Position numbers and translations under genes: made by a program. From NCBI RefSeq assembly GCF_003207855.1, contig NZ_NKTZ01000003.1, forward strand, positions 248,001 through 312,000: DNA of 64,000 nucleotides, given 5' to 3'. The notes below the pieces were generated by a model. That model did not search any database and was not told the origin of the DNA. It saw only the letters and a program-made list of their open reading frames with translations. Source of the DNA: Komagataeibacter rhaeticus (lineage in GTDB: Bacteria > Pseudomonadota > Alphaproteobacteria > Acetobacterales > Acetobacteraceae). Positions 30,101 through 38,274 of the stretch are shown here, one piece after another; the first letter of the stretch is position 1; each line of letters opens with the position of its first letter.

Positions 30101-30588
30101 AACTGACCCTGGCGCGGAACCTGATTGCCAATGCCATAGACCATGTCCGCTCCGCGGAGCAGGACCCGCTGGTCACACGCGCGGGGCAGTTCTTCTCCCT
30201 TGCCACGCTGGGCGCGTTTGACGCCATCCGCACGGACCTGGATGCACAGGGCAACCCGGTGGTACTGGGCCAGCGCCACGACGGAAGCCATGTGCCGGTG
30301 GCGGACATGAGTGCCGGCACGCGTGACCAGCTTTTCCTGGCGTTCCGCCTTGCCAGCGTGGAAACCTACTGCCGCGCGGCCGAACCCCTGCCCTTTGTCG
30401 CCGATGACCTGCTGGTGCAGTTTGATGACGCGCGCAGCGAATGCACGCTACGGGTACTGGCGGATTTTGCCCGCACCACGCAGGTGCTGCTGTTTACCCA
30501 CCATGACAGCATACGCGACATGGCCCGCAGCCTGCAGGCGCAGGGGGTGGCCATAAATCTTGTGGAACTGCCCCGCATTGCGGCGTGA
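27097..30588 (+). CDS. YhaN-like SMC/Rad50-type ATPase
   Basis: About 1163 residues. The N-terminal half-ATPase has Walker A GPNEAGKST (33-41) after RISELRITRYG. A long Ala/Arg/Gln/Glu-rich region with coiled-coil character fills roughly 180-1000. The C-terminal half carries the ABC signature-like SAGTRDQLFLAF (about 1072) and Walker B region FVADDLLVQFDD (about 1100). This is the Rad50/SbcC plan, partner to the SbcD-like gene it overlaps. It resembles Bacillus YhaN and AAA_27 proteins more than SbcC. The ATG at 27097 or the adjacent one at 27100 are equally possible. A GC-rich hairpin follows the stop. Confidence 0.88.
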   Translation: MMRISELRITRYGAIPGLDLDLGDGSGLHVIHGPNEAGKSTCLAAIGDFLFGIPARTRAGAVFGNGQICLGARIVLENGQVHDLNRYKRTNRSLVTTEGTAVAESLLIPETMTRARFAALFGLNDETLRTGGAELLHANGDIGRLIVEAGGGLRALMVRLDEIDAKRASLFTLRRAGGRAFYRELDVFTAAQQSLRAASLEHDAYDRHCRDRDEARSRRAAISAEQTELRRQHSHYEQLEKALPQLHEIARLAAALAAQADLEPLPPGMAATITTALETCAAARARHAAAQAQVTQLVRQTTSPPAEAVLDTLHEAVARARSLGQSVRRNRDLHAGHEEKRRAMNESLSSLRQRLGRGADADLRQAMPDRATLDAIRHLADAQADWHNRHTGLARQISQADMAIARRRQRMASLRAAGHDVALHADSAPFSGLVAEMKRLEMRAATLDRRQADLAARLRALGAATVEDLRAMPCPPPEGARMAAERQHHLRTEYDRLDAACTAERARQARLAAELARLEQTGSPLAPRMLDEACRQRDAVWQDIRAAYLDPENPPAGPAASTRHARAAALDAAIARADSLSAQLLAQADRIARMEGLRHDITHCADTLTLHERTKADIQARMADDWRAFIAPFRVPAPHATTPDALVAFVSARMQLLSDATQVATELAQLAEDRIKPDTLHEGLRALAERLGIAPTLSPGPCVEAVTTALRQHASGHEEYGRLHRELDDLLPEQADLQRQAAALQAERQDWTAQWATAMQAIGLEADAPPPAACALATDWAAAPAQLERLSELHETCVQARQAEQDLTRVMDEIRPHLPAPLPADGVAAAQALEQLWQAAQKSQHQREALLPTLARARQDLAESGASLSHAHAMIDQLLARTHAESPEALEQLAGRLARRDRLAQEHTRALDTLARMTGGQSPAALERAIDGRDLPELRAETARMHDRLKDLDLQRDDAVRAEQHEETALRAFEHNTDAPQAAARRESAIASLHQIVEEYAQLTLARNLIANAIDHVRSAEQDPLVTRAGQFFSLATLGAFDAIRTDLDAQGNPVVLGQRHDGSHVPVADMSAGTRDQLFLAFRLASVETYCRAAEPLPFVADDLLVQFDDARSECTLRVLADFARTTQVLLFTHHDSIRDMARSLQAQGVAINLVELPRIAA

Positions 30589-30590
30589 CA

Positions 30591-30610
30591 GCCCGCCCGA
30601 ACGGGCGGGC
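30591..30610. terminator. GC hairpin after yhaN-like gene
   Basis: Perfect 8-bp stem GCCCGCCC/GGGCGGGC with a four-base GAAC loop, starting 3 bases after the yhaN-like stop codon. There is no T tract. It lies between convergent genes and could act in both directions. Confidence 0.5.
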
Positions 30611-30660
30611 ATGCCACCGCATTGGGCGCAACCGCCACAGACAGGCTTCCCGCTCCCGCC

Positions 30661-31143
30661 TTACCAGTTCTGCTGATAGGGAATCGTCTGGCCGAACTGC
30701 TGCATCTGCTGTTGCTGCTGCTGCTGGTCCATCTGCATGCGCTGCTGGCGCATCTGCTCGTCCTGCTGGGCAAACTGTTGGTGCATCTGCTGCATCTGCT
30801 GGGCCTGCTGCTGGCGCATCTGTTCGCGCTGGCGCTCGATCTGTTCGCGGCCGCCGGGCTGGTTGCCCATCTGCCGGGCCTGCTGGTCAAGCTGCATCTG
30901 CTGCTGGTCGAACTGCTGGCGCATCTGCTGCATCTGCTGGTCACGCTGCATGTGCATCTGCTCCTGCTGCTGGCGGAACTGCATCTGCTGCTGCTGGAAC
31001 TGCTGCTGCATCTGTTGCATCTGCTGGGCACGCTGGGCGGCCTGCTGCATGTCCGGCTGGGCATGCGCGGCCCCCGCCATGACCAGGATGCCGGACAATG
31101 CAGCGGCAAGGCAGGCCGCATGGCTGGTAATGGCACGCGCCAT
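30661..31143 (-). CDS. Secreted Gln/Met-rich low-complexity protein
   Basis: 160 residues. The first 28 form a clear signal peptide (ACLAAALSGILVMAGAAHA, cleaved before QP). The mature part is extraordinarily Gln-rich (about 65 of 132 residues by my count) with about 17 Met, and recurring QQMQQM-type units separated by Arg, Asp, Glu and Phe. It ends IPYQQNW. The pattern suggests an extended helix or coiled coil, or a disordered chain, in the periplasm or outside. Met-rich periplasmic proteins can bind copper, but no other evidence supports that here. I do not recognise a family. It converges on the yhaN-like gene and lies upstream of nadC on the same strand orientation. Confidence 0.8.
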   Translation of the reverse strand: MARAITSHAACLAAALSGILVMAGAAHAQPDMQQAAQRAQQMQQMQQQFQQQQMQFRQQQEQMHMQRDQQMQQMRQQFDQQQMQLDQQARQMGNQPGGREQIERQREQMRQQQAQQMQQMHQQFAQQDEQMRQQRMQMDQQQQQQQMQQFGQTIPYQQNW

Positions 31144-31182
31144 GATGGTTCTCCCTGTAATAACCAGCCCTTTATTACAGCA

Positions 31183-32037
31183 TCATGGCTGGTAATCCAG
31201 CCCGATATCCATGACGCGCACGGTATGGGTCAGCCACCCCAGTGAAATCAGGTCCACACCCGCCTGCGCCACCGCCGTGACCGTATGCGGGGTGATGCCG
31301 CCCGAAGCCTCGGTTACCGCGCGCCCGCCCACCAGCCGGACCGCTTCGCGCAGCATGTCGGGCTGCATGTTATCCAGCAGGAAAACATCCACGCATCCGG
31401 TCTCCAGCCCTTCGCGCAGCTGTTCCAGCGTGTCCACCTCCAGTTCGATCCGCACAAGATGCCCGGCTGCGGCACGGGCACGCGTGACGGCCGGGGTAAT
31501 GCCCCCGGCAAAGGCGATGTGGTTGTCCTTGATCAGGATCGCATCATCCAGGCCAAAGCGGTGGTTGCTGCCGCCCCCTGCCCGCACGGCGTATTTCTGG
31601 ATGGCGCGCAGTCCGGGCATCGTCTTGCGGGTGCAGGTAATGGCGGCCTTGTACGGGCGCACCAGTTCCACCAGTTGCGCCGTGGCGGTGGCGATGCCGC
31701 TCATATGCGACAGGAAATTGAGCCCGACCCGCTCCCCCGACAGGATGCCCCGCGCGGGACCGCGTACGGTGGCAAGGCGCGCGCCCTTCGTCACCGCATC
31801 GCCATCATGCGCATGGGGCCGGAATTCGATACGCGCGTCCATGAGCGCAAAGGACAGGCGCGCCATGTCCAGCCCCGCAATCACCCCGTCCTGCCGCGCG
31901 GCCAGAACGGCGTGGACAGGTGTGTCTCCATCCACGATCACCGCATCGGTCGTAAGATCGCCCGCCCGGCCCAGGTCCTCCAGCAGGCCAGCGCGCACTA
32001 GCGGTTCAAGCATGATGTCCGGCAGGGGATGGATCAT
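31183..32037 (-). CDS. nadC: Nicotinate-nucleotide pyrophosphorylase (carboxylating)
   Basis: Converts quinolinate and PRPP to nicotinate mononucleotide, the third step of de novo NAD synthesis. 284 residues, the usual length. Motifs: LEDLGRAGDLTTDAV near the N-terminus, ITCTRKTMPGLRAIQKYAV, GGGSNHRFGLDDAILIKDNH, and the C-terminal EASGGIT. The start overlaps the nadB stop by 4 bases, so translation is coupled. Last gene of the nrtR-nadA-nadB-nadC run. Confidence 0.97.
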   Translation of the reverse strand: MIHPLPDIMLEPLVRAGLLEDLGRAGDLTTDAVIVDGDTPVHAVLAARQDGVIAGLDMARLSFALMDARIEFRPHAHDGDAVTKGARLATVRGPARGILSGERVGLNFLSHMSGIATATAQLVELVRPYKAAITCTRKTMPGLRAIQKYAVRAGGGSNHRFGLDDAILIKDNHIAFAGGITPAVTRARAAAGHLVRIELEVDTLEQLREGLETGCVDVFLLDNMQPDMLREAVRLVGGRAVTEASGGITPHTVTAVAQAGVDLISLGWLTHTVRVMDIGLDYQP

Positions 32038-33602
32038 GAGGGCATTCTTTCATTCATTGACAGGGGCGCCATGGACGGCCCGGCCTGCGCCACAACCCGG
32101 GCAAGGCCCGTCCGCAGTTCGGCCAGGCCAAGACGGGAGGGAATGCCCGCGGTATCCGCGTCGGGGCAGTCACTGCGGAAATGGCCACCCCGACTTTCCC
32201 GCCGGTGCAGCGCCGCCAGCATGACGGCCGCGCAGACAAGCCCCGCATCGGTATGCAGCCTGTCCGCCACCTGCAGCAGGCCGGTGCGCAGCCCTGCCTC
32301 CGTGCGGATGACACCCGCATGCCGGCTCATGACATGCCGCAGGGAAAGCGGGGGCTGGGGCGCGGGCGCCGCCTGCCGCGCGGCGGCCGCCTGTACCTGG
32401 CCAGCGGAGTTCATGGTCAGGCCATCCAGTTCGTGGCCGGTCCATGTGCCGCACACCACGGCTTCAAGCAGGGAATTGCTGGCCAGCCTGTTGGCGCCAT
32501 GCAGGCCGGTACAGGCCGCCTCGCCCACCGCCCACAGACCGGGCACGTCACTGCGGCCCTGCTGGTCCACCATGATGCCGCCCATATGGTAATGGGCGGC
32601 GGGACGGACCGGGACCGGCTGCGTTACGGGATTGATGCCATGGGCCGCGCACAGGGCGGATATGGCTGGAAAACGGTTGGGAAAATCCGCGCCCACGCTG
32701 GCCCGTGCATCCAGGTACACCGTATGCCCCGCCAGCATGTGCCGCCACACCGCGCGTGATACGCTGTCACGCGTGGCAAGTTCACTGGTGAAACGTGCAC
32801 CGGCCTCATCCACCAGCACGGCCCCTTCACCGCGTACCGCCTCGCTGATCAGGGAAAGGCGCTGGCCCCGCGCGCCAGCGGAAAGGGCGGTGGGATGGAA
32901 CTGCACGAACTCCATGTTGCCCAGAACCGCACCGGCCCGCACGGCCATGGCCAGACCACTGCCCGTGGCGGCGGGCGGGTTGGTCGTATCGGCAAACAGC
33001 CCCCCCATGCCGCCCGTGGCCAGTATGACGGCGGTAGTGGGCAGCATGACTTCCTGTCCGCCAATGTCCAGTTCCACCCCGGCGACCGCGCCGTCATGCA
33101 GCACGAGATCACGCGCGCGGGCATGCTCCACCACCGTTATGCGCCCGGTCCGCCGCACCCGCGCAACCAGCGCGCGCATGATGGTGGCGCCCGTGGCGTC
33201 CTCCCCCGCATGGGCAATGCGGCGGTGGCCATGGGCGGCCTCCAGCCCCAGTTGCAGGGTGCCATCGGCATGCCGGTCCCACGCCACGCCCAGCCCGGCC
33301 AGGCGGGCCACCGCCGCCGGGCCTTCCGCCGTGATGCGGGCGACCATGCGCGGGTCGCACAATCCCGCGCCCGCAGCCAGCGTGTCAGCCGCGTGCAGGG
33401 CCGGGCTGTCACCCGCGCCCACGGCCGCGGCCATGCCCCCCTGGGCCAGCATGCTGGCGGCAGATGGCGGCTGCATGGCCTCCAGCGTTCCGGCACAGGC
33501 CAGCACGCAGGGCCGCGTGGTGGACAGCGCCGTCATGACCCCCGCCAGCCCCGCGCCGATAATGACCGGCTGGCCGGCGGGCAACGGGACCTGCCCGGTC
33601 AT
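32034..33602 (-). CDS. nadB: L-aspartate oxidase
   Basis: FAD enzyme that oxidises L-aspartate to iminoaspartate, the first step of de novo NAD synthesis. 522 residues. The FAD fold [15 protein letters not shown] starts at about residue 13. The fumarate reductase/succinate dehydrogenase-like core includes [30 protein letters not shown] and [14 protein letters not shown], followed by [19 protein letters not shown]. The last 100 residues form the helical C-terminal domain. It overlaps nadA by 4 bases and nadC by 4 bases. Confidence 0.96.
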   Translation of the reverse strand: MTGQVPLPAGQPVIIGAGLAGVMTALSTTRPCVLACAGTLEAMQPPSAASMLAQGGMAAAVGAGDSPALHAADTLAAGAGLCDPRMVARITAEGPAAVARLAGLGVAWDRHADGTLQLGLEAAHGHRRIAHAGEDATGATIMRALVARVRRTGRITVVEHARARDLVLHDGAVAGVELDIGGQEVMLPTTAVILATGGMGGLFADTTNPPAATGSGLAMAVRAGAVLGNMEFVQFHPTALSAGARGQRLSLISEAVRGEGAVLVDEAGARFTSELATRDSVSRAVWRHMLAGHTVYLDARASVGADFPNRFPAISALCAAHGINPVTQPVPVRPAAHYHMGGIMVDQQGRSDVPGLWAVGEAACTGLHGANRLASNSLLEAVVCGTWTGHELDGLTMNSAGQVQAAAARQAAPAPQPPLSLRHVMSRHAGVIRTEAGLRTGLLQVADRLHTDAGLVCAAVMLAALHRRESRGGHFRSDCPDADTAGIPSRLGLAELRTGLARVVAQAGPSMAPLSMNERMPS

Positions 33603-34579
33603 ATGGCCAGCATGCGCTCGACCGCCCGGCGGCCACGGCTGGCCAGTTCGGGGTCCAGCGTGACCTCATGCGTCATGGTTTCCAGCGCGTGGCGGATATT
33701 GGACAGGGTGATGCGTTTCATGTGCGGGCACATGTTGCACGGACGCACGAACGCCGTCCGCGGATACTGGATCGCGAGGTTGTCGCTCATGGAGCACTCG
33801 GTCACCAGCAGGATCGGGTCACTGGCATGCCCGCGCACGAAATCGGCCATCATGGCGGTCGAACCGCTGAAATCGGATGCAGCCACCACTTCGGGCGGGC
33901 ATTCGGGATGGGCCAGCACGACCAGGCCGGGATTGTCGGCGCGCATGCGGTCGATTTCCTCGGGTGTGAAGCGTTCATGCACCTCGCAGTGGCCGGGCCA
34001 TGTAATCATCCTGATGCCGGTCTCGGCCCCGATATTGCGGGCCAGGAATTCATCGGGGATCATGATGACACTGTCGGTGCCAAGGCTTTCCACCACGCGC
34101 TTCGCATTGCCCGAGGTGCAGCAGATATCGCTCTCCGCCTTTACCTCGGCCGAGGTGTTGACATAGGTGACCACCGGCACGCCGGGGTGGCGGGCGCGCA
34201 GGGCGCGGACATCGGCCCCCGTGATGGAATCGGCCAGCGAACAGCCCGCCTTCCTGTCCGGGATGAGGACGGTGCCGTGCGGGTTGAGCATCTTGGCGGT
34301 CTCCGCCATGAAATGCACCCCGGCCATGACAATCACGTCCGCATCCGTTTCCTGTGCCTCCCGCGCTAGGGCAAGGCTGTCACCACGGATATCGGCCACG
34401 CAGTGAAAGATTTCCGGCGTCTGGTAATTATGCGCAAGGATGACGGCGTTGCGTTCCCGCTTCAGGGTTTCGATCGCCCGGATATCGGCGAGAAACGTCT
34501 CCCACTCCATTGCCGGGACCAGATGGCGCACCCGTTCATAAAGCGCATCCGTCCCGCCCTGTGGCGTAATCTGGTTCAT
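33599..34579 (-). CDS. nadA: Quinolinate synthase
   Basis: Fe-S enzyme condensing iminoaspartate with dihydroxyacetone phosphate to give quinolinate. 326 residues starting [19 protein letters not shown]. Cluster cysteines are in [21 protein letters not shown] and [14 protein letters not shown]. Other motifs: [13 protein letters not shown] and [21 protein letters not shown]. An in-frame reading 41 codons longer runs over the operator and was rejected. A 21-base palindrome lies 35 bases upstream, probably the NrtR site. Confidence 0.96.
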   Translation of the reverse strand: MNQITPQGGTDALYERVRHLVPAMEWETFLADIRAIETLKRERNAVILAHNYQTPEIFHCVADIRGDSLALAREAQETDADVIVMAGVHFMAETAKMLNPHGTVLIPDRKAGCSLADSITGADVRALRARHPGVPVVTYVNTSAEVKAESDICCTSGNAKRVVESLGTDSVIMIPDEFLARNIGAETGIRMITWPGHCEVHERFTPEEIDRMRADNPGLVVLAHPECPPEVVAASDFSGSTAMMADFVRGHASDPILLVTECSMSDNLAIQYPRTAFVRPCNMCPHMKRITLSNIRHALETMTHEVTLDPELASRGRRAVERMLAI

Positions 34580-34613
34580 GCCTTGCTCTCCCTTCCCACT
34601 CCGGCCATGTCCT

Positions 34614-34634
34614 TTATGCTCATATTGAGCATAA
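34614..34634. promoter_or_regulatory. Probable NrtR operator upstream of nadA
   Basis: Perfect inverted repeat with arms TTATGCTCA and TGAGCATAA separated by TAT. It lies in the 143-base gap between nrtR and nadA, 35 bases before the nadA start. Known NrtR operators are AT-rich palindromes of about this length with a GAGTATAA-like half site. The assignment rests on that similarity and on the adjacent nrtR gene. Confidence 0.75.
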
Positions 34635-34722
34635 GCCAAGTGGCAGGAACCGGGTGGCTGATTGCAAAGAGAAACGCCATTACTGTCAATCCGGTTTTCC
34701 ACGCCGGCACATTATGCCCGAC

Positions 34723-35625
34723 CTAGGGCTGCGCCAGGGGAATGCTGGTTCCCGCCAGATGCCGCGCCTGGCGTACCTCGCCACAGAAGCGGTAGAGCCT
34801 GGCGGGGCGGCCGCCGGTCTGTTCGTCAATTTCGCCTGTTTCTTCAACAAGTTGCTGCTGCATGATCAGACGGCGGAAATTCTGTTTGTGAATATGCATG
34901 CCCGACAGGCTTTCCATCACGCGCTGCAGCTGCAGCAGGGTGAAGGCCCCGGGCATCAGTTCGAACACCACCGGGCGGTAACGTACCTTTGCACGCAGCC
35001 GGGCCATGGCGGTGGCCAGGATGCGCCGGTGGTCGTGGTCCATGGCCTGTCCCGGCACGGCCTGTTCGGGCGGGCAGCCCGCTTCGGGCACCAGCCCGGC
35101 CTCATACAGCAGTTCGTAGCGCTGCAGGACCAGTTCATCATTCCACACCCCCATGTCCCCTATGGCAAACAGGGTAACGCAGCGCTGCCACTGCCGCACG
35201 CGGATGGCGGGGTTGCCCATGCCCGCCACCCACTGGCACAGGCGGCGTTCGATTCCGGCCAGGCTGGTCCTGCCGGCCTCGGTCTTGCTGTCTTCCCACG
35301 GAAAATAGTCATACCAGTCCCGCCATCCGGTCTCGCCCGCATGGCTGCGGGTCAGGGCCAGGTAGGAAATGGCGACCATCCGTTCCTGGGCGCTGGAAAG
35401 GATGCGGTCATGGTCGGCAAAGGTATACAGCTGTTCGACATGACCGATGGGGTGACCGGTCTGGCGCTCCACCCATGCCCTCACCCCGGCCTGCAGGGAG
35501 CGGTGCATGGTCTCCAGCGGGCCGGAGGGCAGCAGCCTGCCATGCCCGATGGTCATGACCTGGGGCACGTCATCCCTTACCGCCGTCAGCACGGCGATCA
35601 GCTCGATCATCATCTGCGTTGTCAT
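34723..35625 (-). CDS. nrtR: NrtR-type NUDIX-related transcriptional regulator of NAD synthesis
   Basis: 300 residues from ATG 35625 (a TTG eight codons earlier is possible). The N-terminal part is a degenerate NUDIX domain, with HVEQLYTFADHDRI and MVAISYLALTRS as in NrtR. The C-terminal winged helix is recognisable from FTLLQLQRVMESL, HKQNFRRLIMQQQLVEETGE and GGRPARLYRF. NrtR proteins bind ADP-ribose and repress NAD genes. Here the gene sits directly upstream of nadABC, with a palindrome between. It starts 27 bases after a DAG-kinase-like gene. Confidence 0.88.
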   Translation of the reverse strand: MTTQMMIELIAVLTAVRDDVPQVMTIGHGRLLPSGPLETMHRSLQAGVRAWVERQTGHPIGHVEQLYTFADHDRILSSAQERMVAISYLALTRSHAGETGWRDWYDYFPWEDSKTEAGRTSLAGIERRLCQWVAGMGNPAIRVRQWQRCVTLFAIGDMGVWNDELVLQRYELLYEAGLVPEAGCPPEQAVPGQAMDHDHRRILATAMARLRAKVRYRPVVFELMPGAFTLLQLQRVMESLSGMHIHKQNFRRLIMQQQLVEETGEIDEQTGGRPARLYRFCGEVRQARHLAGTSIPLAQP

Positions 35626-35652
35626 GGCGGCCAAGGATGTATCACGCAAACG

Positions 35653-36600
35653 CTATGACGGGGAGGGCTTTCCCGCCACATGGCGTGGCGCGCAGGCCAC
35701 GCGCAGCGCGTGATCCGGCTGGTCGATACGCAGCGGGGTGTAACCACACGCATCCCCGTCAGCCTGCACCGGCAGGCCAGCGGGGGTGATGATCTCGACC
35801 ATGCGCGCGTCCAGCACCATGACATCGCGCTGCCCGGCCAGCGTGCCGCGCAGCAGGGCCAGGCTGTAGCGCAGGCTGGCCCGCACCCCCGCCGTGCCGA
35901 ACAGCACGACGGCAAAGCCTGCCCGTTCATGCATGGCGTGCGGCACCAGCACATACCGCCCGCCATACAGCTGCCCCTTGGAAATGATGACCGAAACCGC
36001 CGGATGGGCCACCCCATCCACCACCACATTCATGGAATGGAAGGGATAGGCCCACAGCGCGCCCAGGGTATTGAGTACGTAGGCCATGCGTCCGAACACC
36101 TTTTTCAGCCGCGCCGACACCGCATGCACCACATGCGCGTCAAACCCCACCCCCACCATCTGCACGAACAGACAGTCCCCGGTACCGGAACGCAGCCTGC
36201 CGGGCCGGATGACCGTATATCCCCCCGCCGCGATGATCCGGGCATTGCCGGCGGCATCGGCCGGGATGCCAAGCTCGCTGGCCAGTACATTGGCCGTACC
36301 TACGGGCAGGATGCCCAATATGATATCCGAACCCGCCATGCCATCGGCCACTTCGGCCACGGTGCCATCGCCACCCGCCGCAACGATATGGGTACACCGC
36401 CCGGCACATGCGGCATCGCGCGCCAGCACGCGCGCATGCCCCCTGGCCGCCGTGTACAGCACGACAGGCCGCATGCCCTCCCGCCGCAGGCAGTGGACAA
36501 ACCGCGCAATGCATCCGTTATCGCCCCGTCCCCTGCCCCCACGCCCGGCAACGGGGTTGGCGATGATGATGACCGTCCGGTCGCGTGCGGGCAGGGTCAC
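35653..36600 (-). CDS. Diacylglycerol/lipid kinase family protein (DAGKc domain)
   Basis: 315 residues. The catalytic DAGK domain begins VIIIANPVAGRGGRGRG, with the nucleotide motif GGDGTV at 76-81 and LPVGTANVLASELGIP following, as in YegS/BmrU-like lipid kinases. It probably phosphorylates a lipid such as diacylglycerol; the true substrate is unknown. Its start overlaps the arsC-like stop by 4 bases and it is followed by nrtR, so it seems to belong to the same transcript even though no NAD link is known. Confidence 0.87.
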   Translation of the reverse strand: MTLPARDRTVIIIANPVAGRGGRGRGDNGCIARFVHCLRREGMRPVVLYTAARGHARVLARDAACAGRCTHIVAAGGDGTVAEVADGMAGSDIILGILPVGTANVLASELGIPADAAGNARIIAAGGYTVIRPGRLRSGTGDCLFVQMVGVGFDAHVVHAVSARLKKVFGRMAYVLNTLGALWAYPFHSMNVVVDGVAHPAVSVIISKGQLYGGRYVLVPHAMHERAGFAVVLFGTAGVRASLRYSLALLRGTLAGQRDVMVLDARMVEIITPAGLPVQADGDACGYTPLRIDQPDHALRVACAPRHVAGKPSPS

Positions 36601-36968
36601 GGCGTGGCGGGACGGGCCTGCGGCAGGATTTCGAACAGTATCTCCTTTGGGCGGCAGGGGCGCGCCGCCTGATCGGTCATGACAACGGGACGGTTGAGCA
36701 GGACGGGATGGGCGGCAATGGCGTCGAGTATCTGCCCATCGGTCAGCGCCGGATCATCCAGCCCCAGTTCCGCATAGGGCGTGCCCCTTACACGCAGCAG
36801 GTCACGCACCGGCACCACCAGCCGGGCGGCCAGCCCATCCAGTTCGGCACGGGTGGGCGGCGTCTTGAGGTATTCCACCACCACCGGCTCGATTCCGGCG
36901 GCGCGGATCATGGCCAGCACATTGCGTGACGTGCCGCAGGCAGGGTTATGGTAAAGTGTGACGCTCAC
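36597..36968 (-). CDS. arsC: ArsC-family arsenate reductase (glutaredoxin-dependent type)
   Basis: 123 residues from GTG 36968 (first residues read MSVTLYHNPACGTSRNVL), the standard ArsC length. Catalytic Cys C11 lies in NPACGTSRNVL. Arginines expected for oxyanion binding are seen in LLRVRGTPYAELGL, LLNRPVVMTD and ARPCRPKEILFE. Reduces arsenate to arsenite using glutathione and glutaredoxin. There is no arsR or arsB nearby, so a housekeeping relative (YfgD-like) is possible. The frame remains open far upstream but that portion is antisense to trhO and not coding. It overlaps the lipid kinase by 4 bases. Confidence 0.87.
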   Translation of the reverse strand: MSVTLYHNPACGTSRNVLAMIRAAGIEPVVVEYLKTPPTRAELDGLAARLVVPVRDLLRVRGTPYAELGLDDPALTDGQILDAIAAHPVLLNRPVVMTDQAARPCRPKEILFEILPQARPATP

Positions 36969-37187
36969 GCGCAGAAGCCCCCAGTGGTTCGGACGGATAT
37001 GGGCACGATATAAACACGTCCCGCCGCCAAATGCAGTACCCGGCCCCGTACGGACATCGGACCGCGTGCAATCTGCCCGAAATGCCGTTATGAGTGCCCC
37101 GGCCCGCCCGGACCGGCGGGCCTGTTCCATCCGCGTGCGGGCACCGGGCCTGCCGCCGGGTGGCCGGTATGCGGTCTTCTTTCTTGC

Positions 37188-38201
37188 ATGGTTGCCATTG
37201 TGACAGATCCTGTTTCCCCCCCGGCCACGGGCGCGCTGCCCATCCGTGTCGCGGCCCTGTATCACTTCACGCCGTTCGCGGATTGCGCGGGAGTGCGTAC
37301 CCGGCTGCTTGAAGCCTGCCACGCCCTTGGCATACGCGGCATCCTGCTTGTGGCGCATGAGGGCATAAATGGCACCATTGCGGGCACGGACGAGGCGATC
37401 GAGCAGATTGTGGGCATCATCCGTGCCCTGCCCGGCTGCACGGATCTGGAGGTCAAGTTCTCCCGCGCGCCGACCCTGCCCTTTCACCGCATGAAGGTCC
37501 GCATCAAGCGTGAGATCGTGACCATGGGCGTGCCGGGGCTGGACCCACGGCGCGACGTGGGCCGCTACGTGCCCCCGGAGGCATGGAACGCCCTGATTGC
37601 CGACCCCGATACCATCGTGATCGACACCCGCAATGACTACGAGGTGGCGATCGGCACGTTTCGCGGCGCGATTGACCCGGGCACGCGCAGCTTCCGCGAA
37701 TTCCCGCAATGGTTCCGTGACCGGCGCGAAGCCCTGCTTGAAAAGGGCCGCACACCAAAAATCGCCATGTTCTGCACCGGCGGCATACGGTGTGAAAAGG
37801 CCACCGCCTTTGTCCGCGCCGAAGGGGTGGAGGACGTGTTCCACCTGCAGGGCGGTATCCTGAAATATCTGGAAACCGTGCCCGAGGCCGACAGCCTGTG
37901 GGAAGGGGAGTGCTTCGTATTCGACCAGCGCGTCAGCGTGGGCCATGGACTGAAACCCGGCACGTTCGACATCTGCCATGCCTGCCGCGCGCCCCTCAGC
38001 CCCGCGGACCGCGCCGCCCCGGACTACGAGGAAGGCGTAAGCTGCCCCCACTGCAGGGACGCGCGCACCGAGGCCCAGCGCAGGCGCTATGCCGAACGCG
38101 AACGCCAGATCCGGCTGGCCGACCGCAGGGGCACGCACCATCTGGGCCTGCCACTTCCCTCCCGCCCGGATGCGCCCCCGGGCGACGGGACGGAGCCATA
38201 G
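37188..38201 (+). CDS. trhO: tRNA uridine(34) hydroxylase, rhodanese-like (TrhO/YceA)
   Basis: 337 residues. TrhO hydroxylates uridine 34 of certain tRNAs as a step toward 5-oxyacetyluridine modifications. The N-terminal YceA-type domain has [15 protein letters not shown] and [16 protein letters not shown]. The rhodanese domain follows, with [20 protein letters not shown] and active loop [11 protein letters not shown] (C196). A C-terminal Cys-rich part is [12 protein letters not shown] then CPHC. Start ATG has no strong ribosome-binding site. It is divergent from arsC with a gap of 219 bases that shows nothing notable. Confidence 0.93.
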   Translation: MVAIVTDPVSPPATGALPIRVAALYHFTPFADCAGVRTRLLEACHALGIRGILLVAHEGINGTIAGTDEAIEQIVGIIRALPGCTDLEVKFSRAPTLPFHRMKVRIKREIVTMGVPGLDPRRDVGRYVPPEAWNALIADPDTIVIDTRNDYEVAIGTFRGAIDPGTRSFREFPQWFRDRREALLEKGRTPKIAMFCTGGIRCEKATAFVRAEGVEDVFHLQGGILKYLETVPEADSLWEGECFVFDQRVSVGHGLKPGTFDICHACRAPLSPADRAAPDYEEGVSCPHCRDARTEAQRRRYAERERQIRLADRRGTHHLGLPLPSRPDAPPGDGTEP

Positions 38202-38274
38202 GAAAACCCGCCCTGCCATCACCACACGCAGGCACAGACGTCATTCCCCGAAGCCATGCCGGAACCCGCCAGCC

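Noticed and set aside
30690-31050. CTG-rich tract resembling a tandem repeat or CRISPR-like array
   Set aside because: The repetition is explained by runs of Gln (CAG/CAA) and Met codons in the minus-strand secreted protein; there are no regular spacers.
36969-38225. Long in-frame N-terminal extension of the ArsC-like protein
   Set aside because: It is antisense to trhO and unlike any ArsC fusion. The 123-residue form from GTG 36968 has the normal ArsC length.
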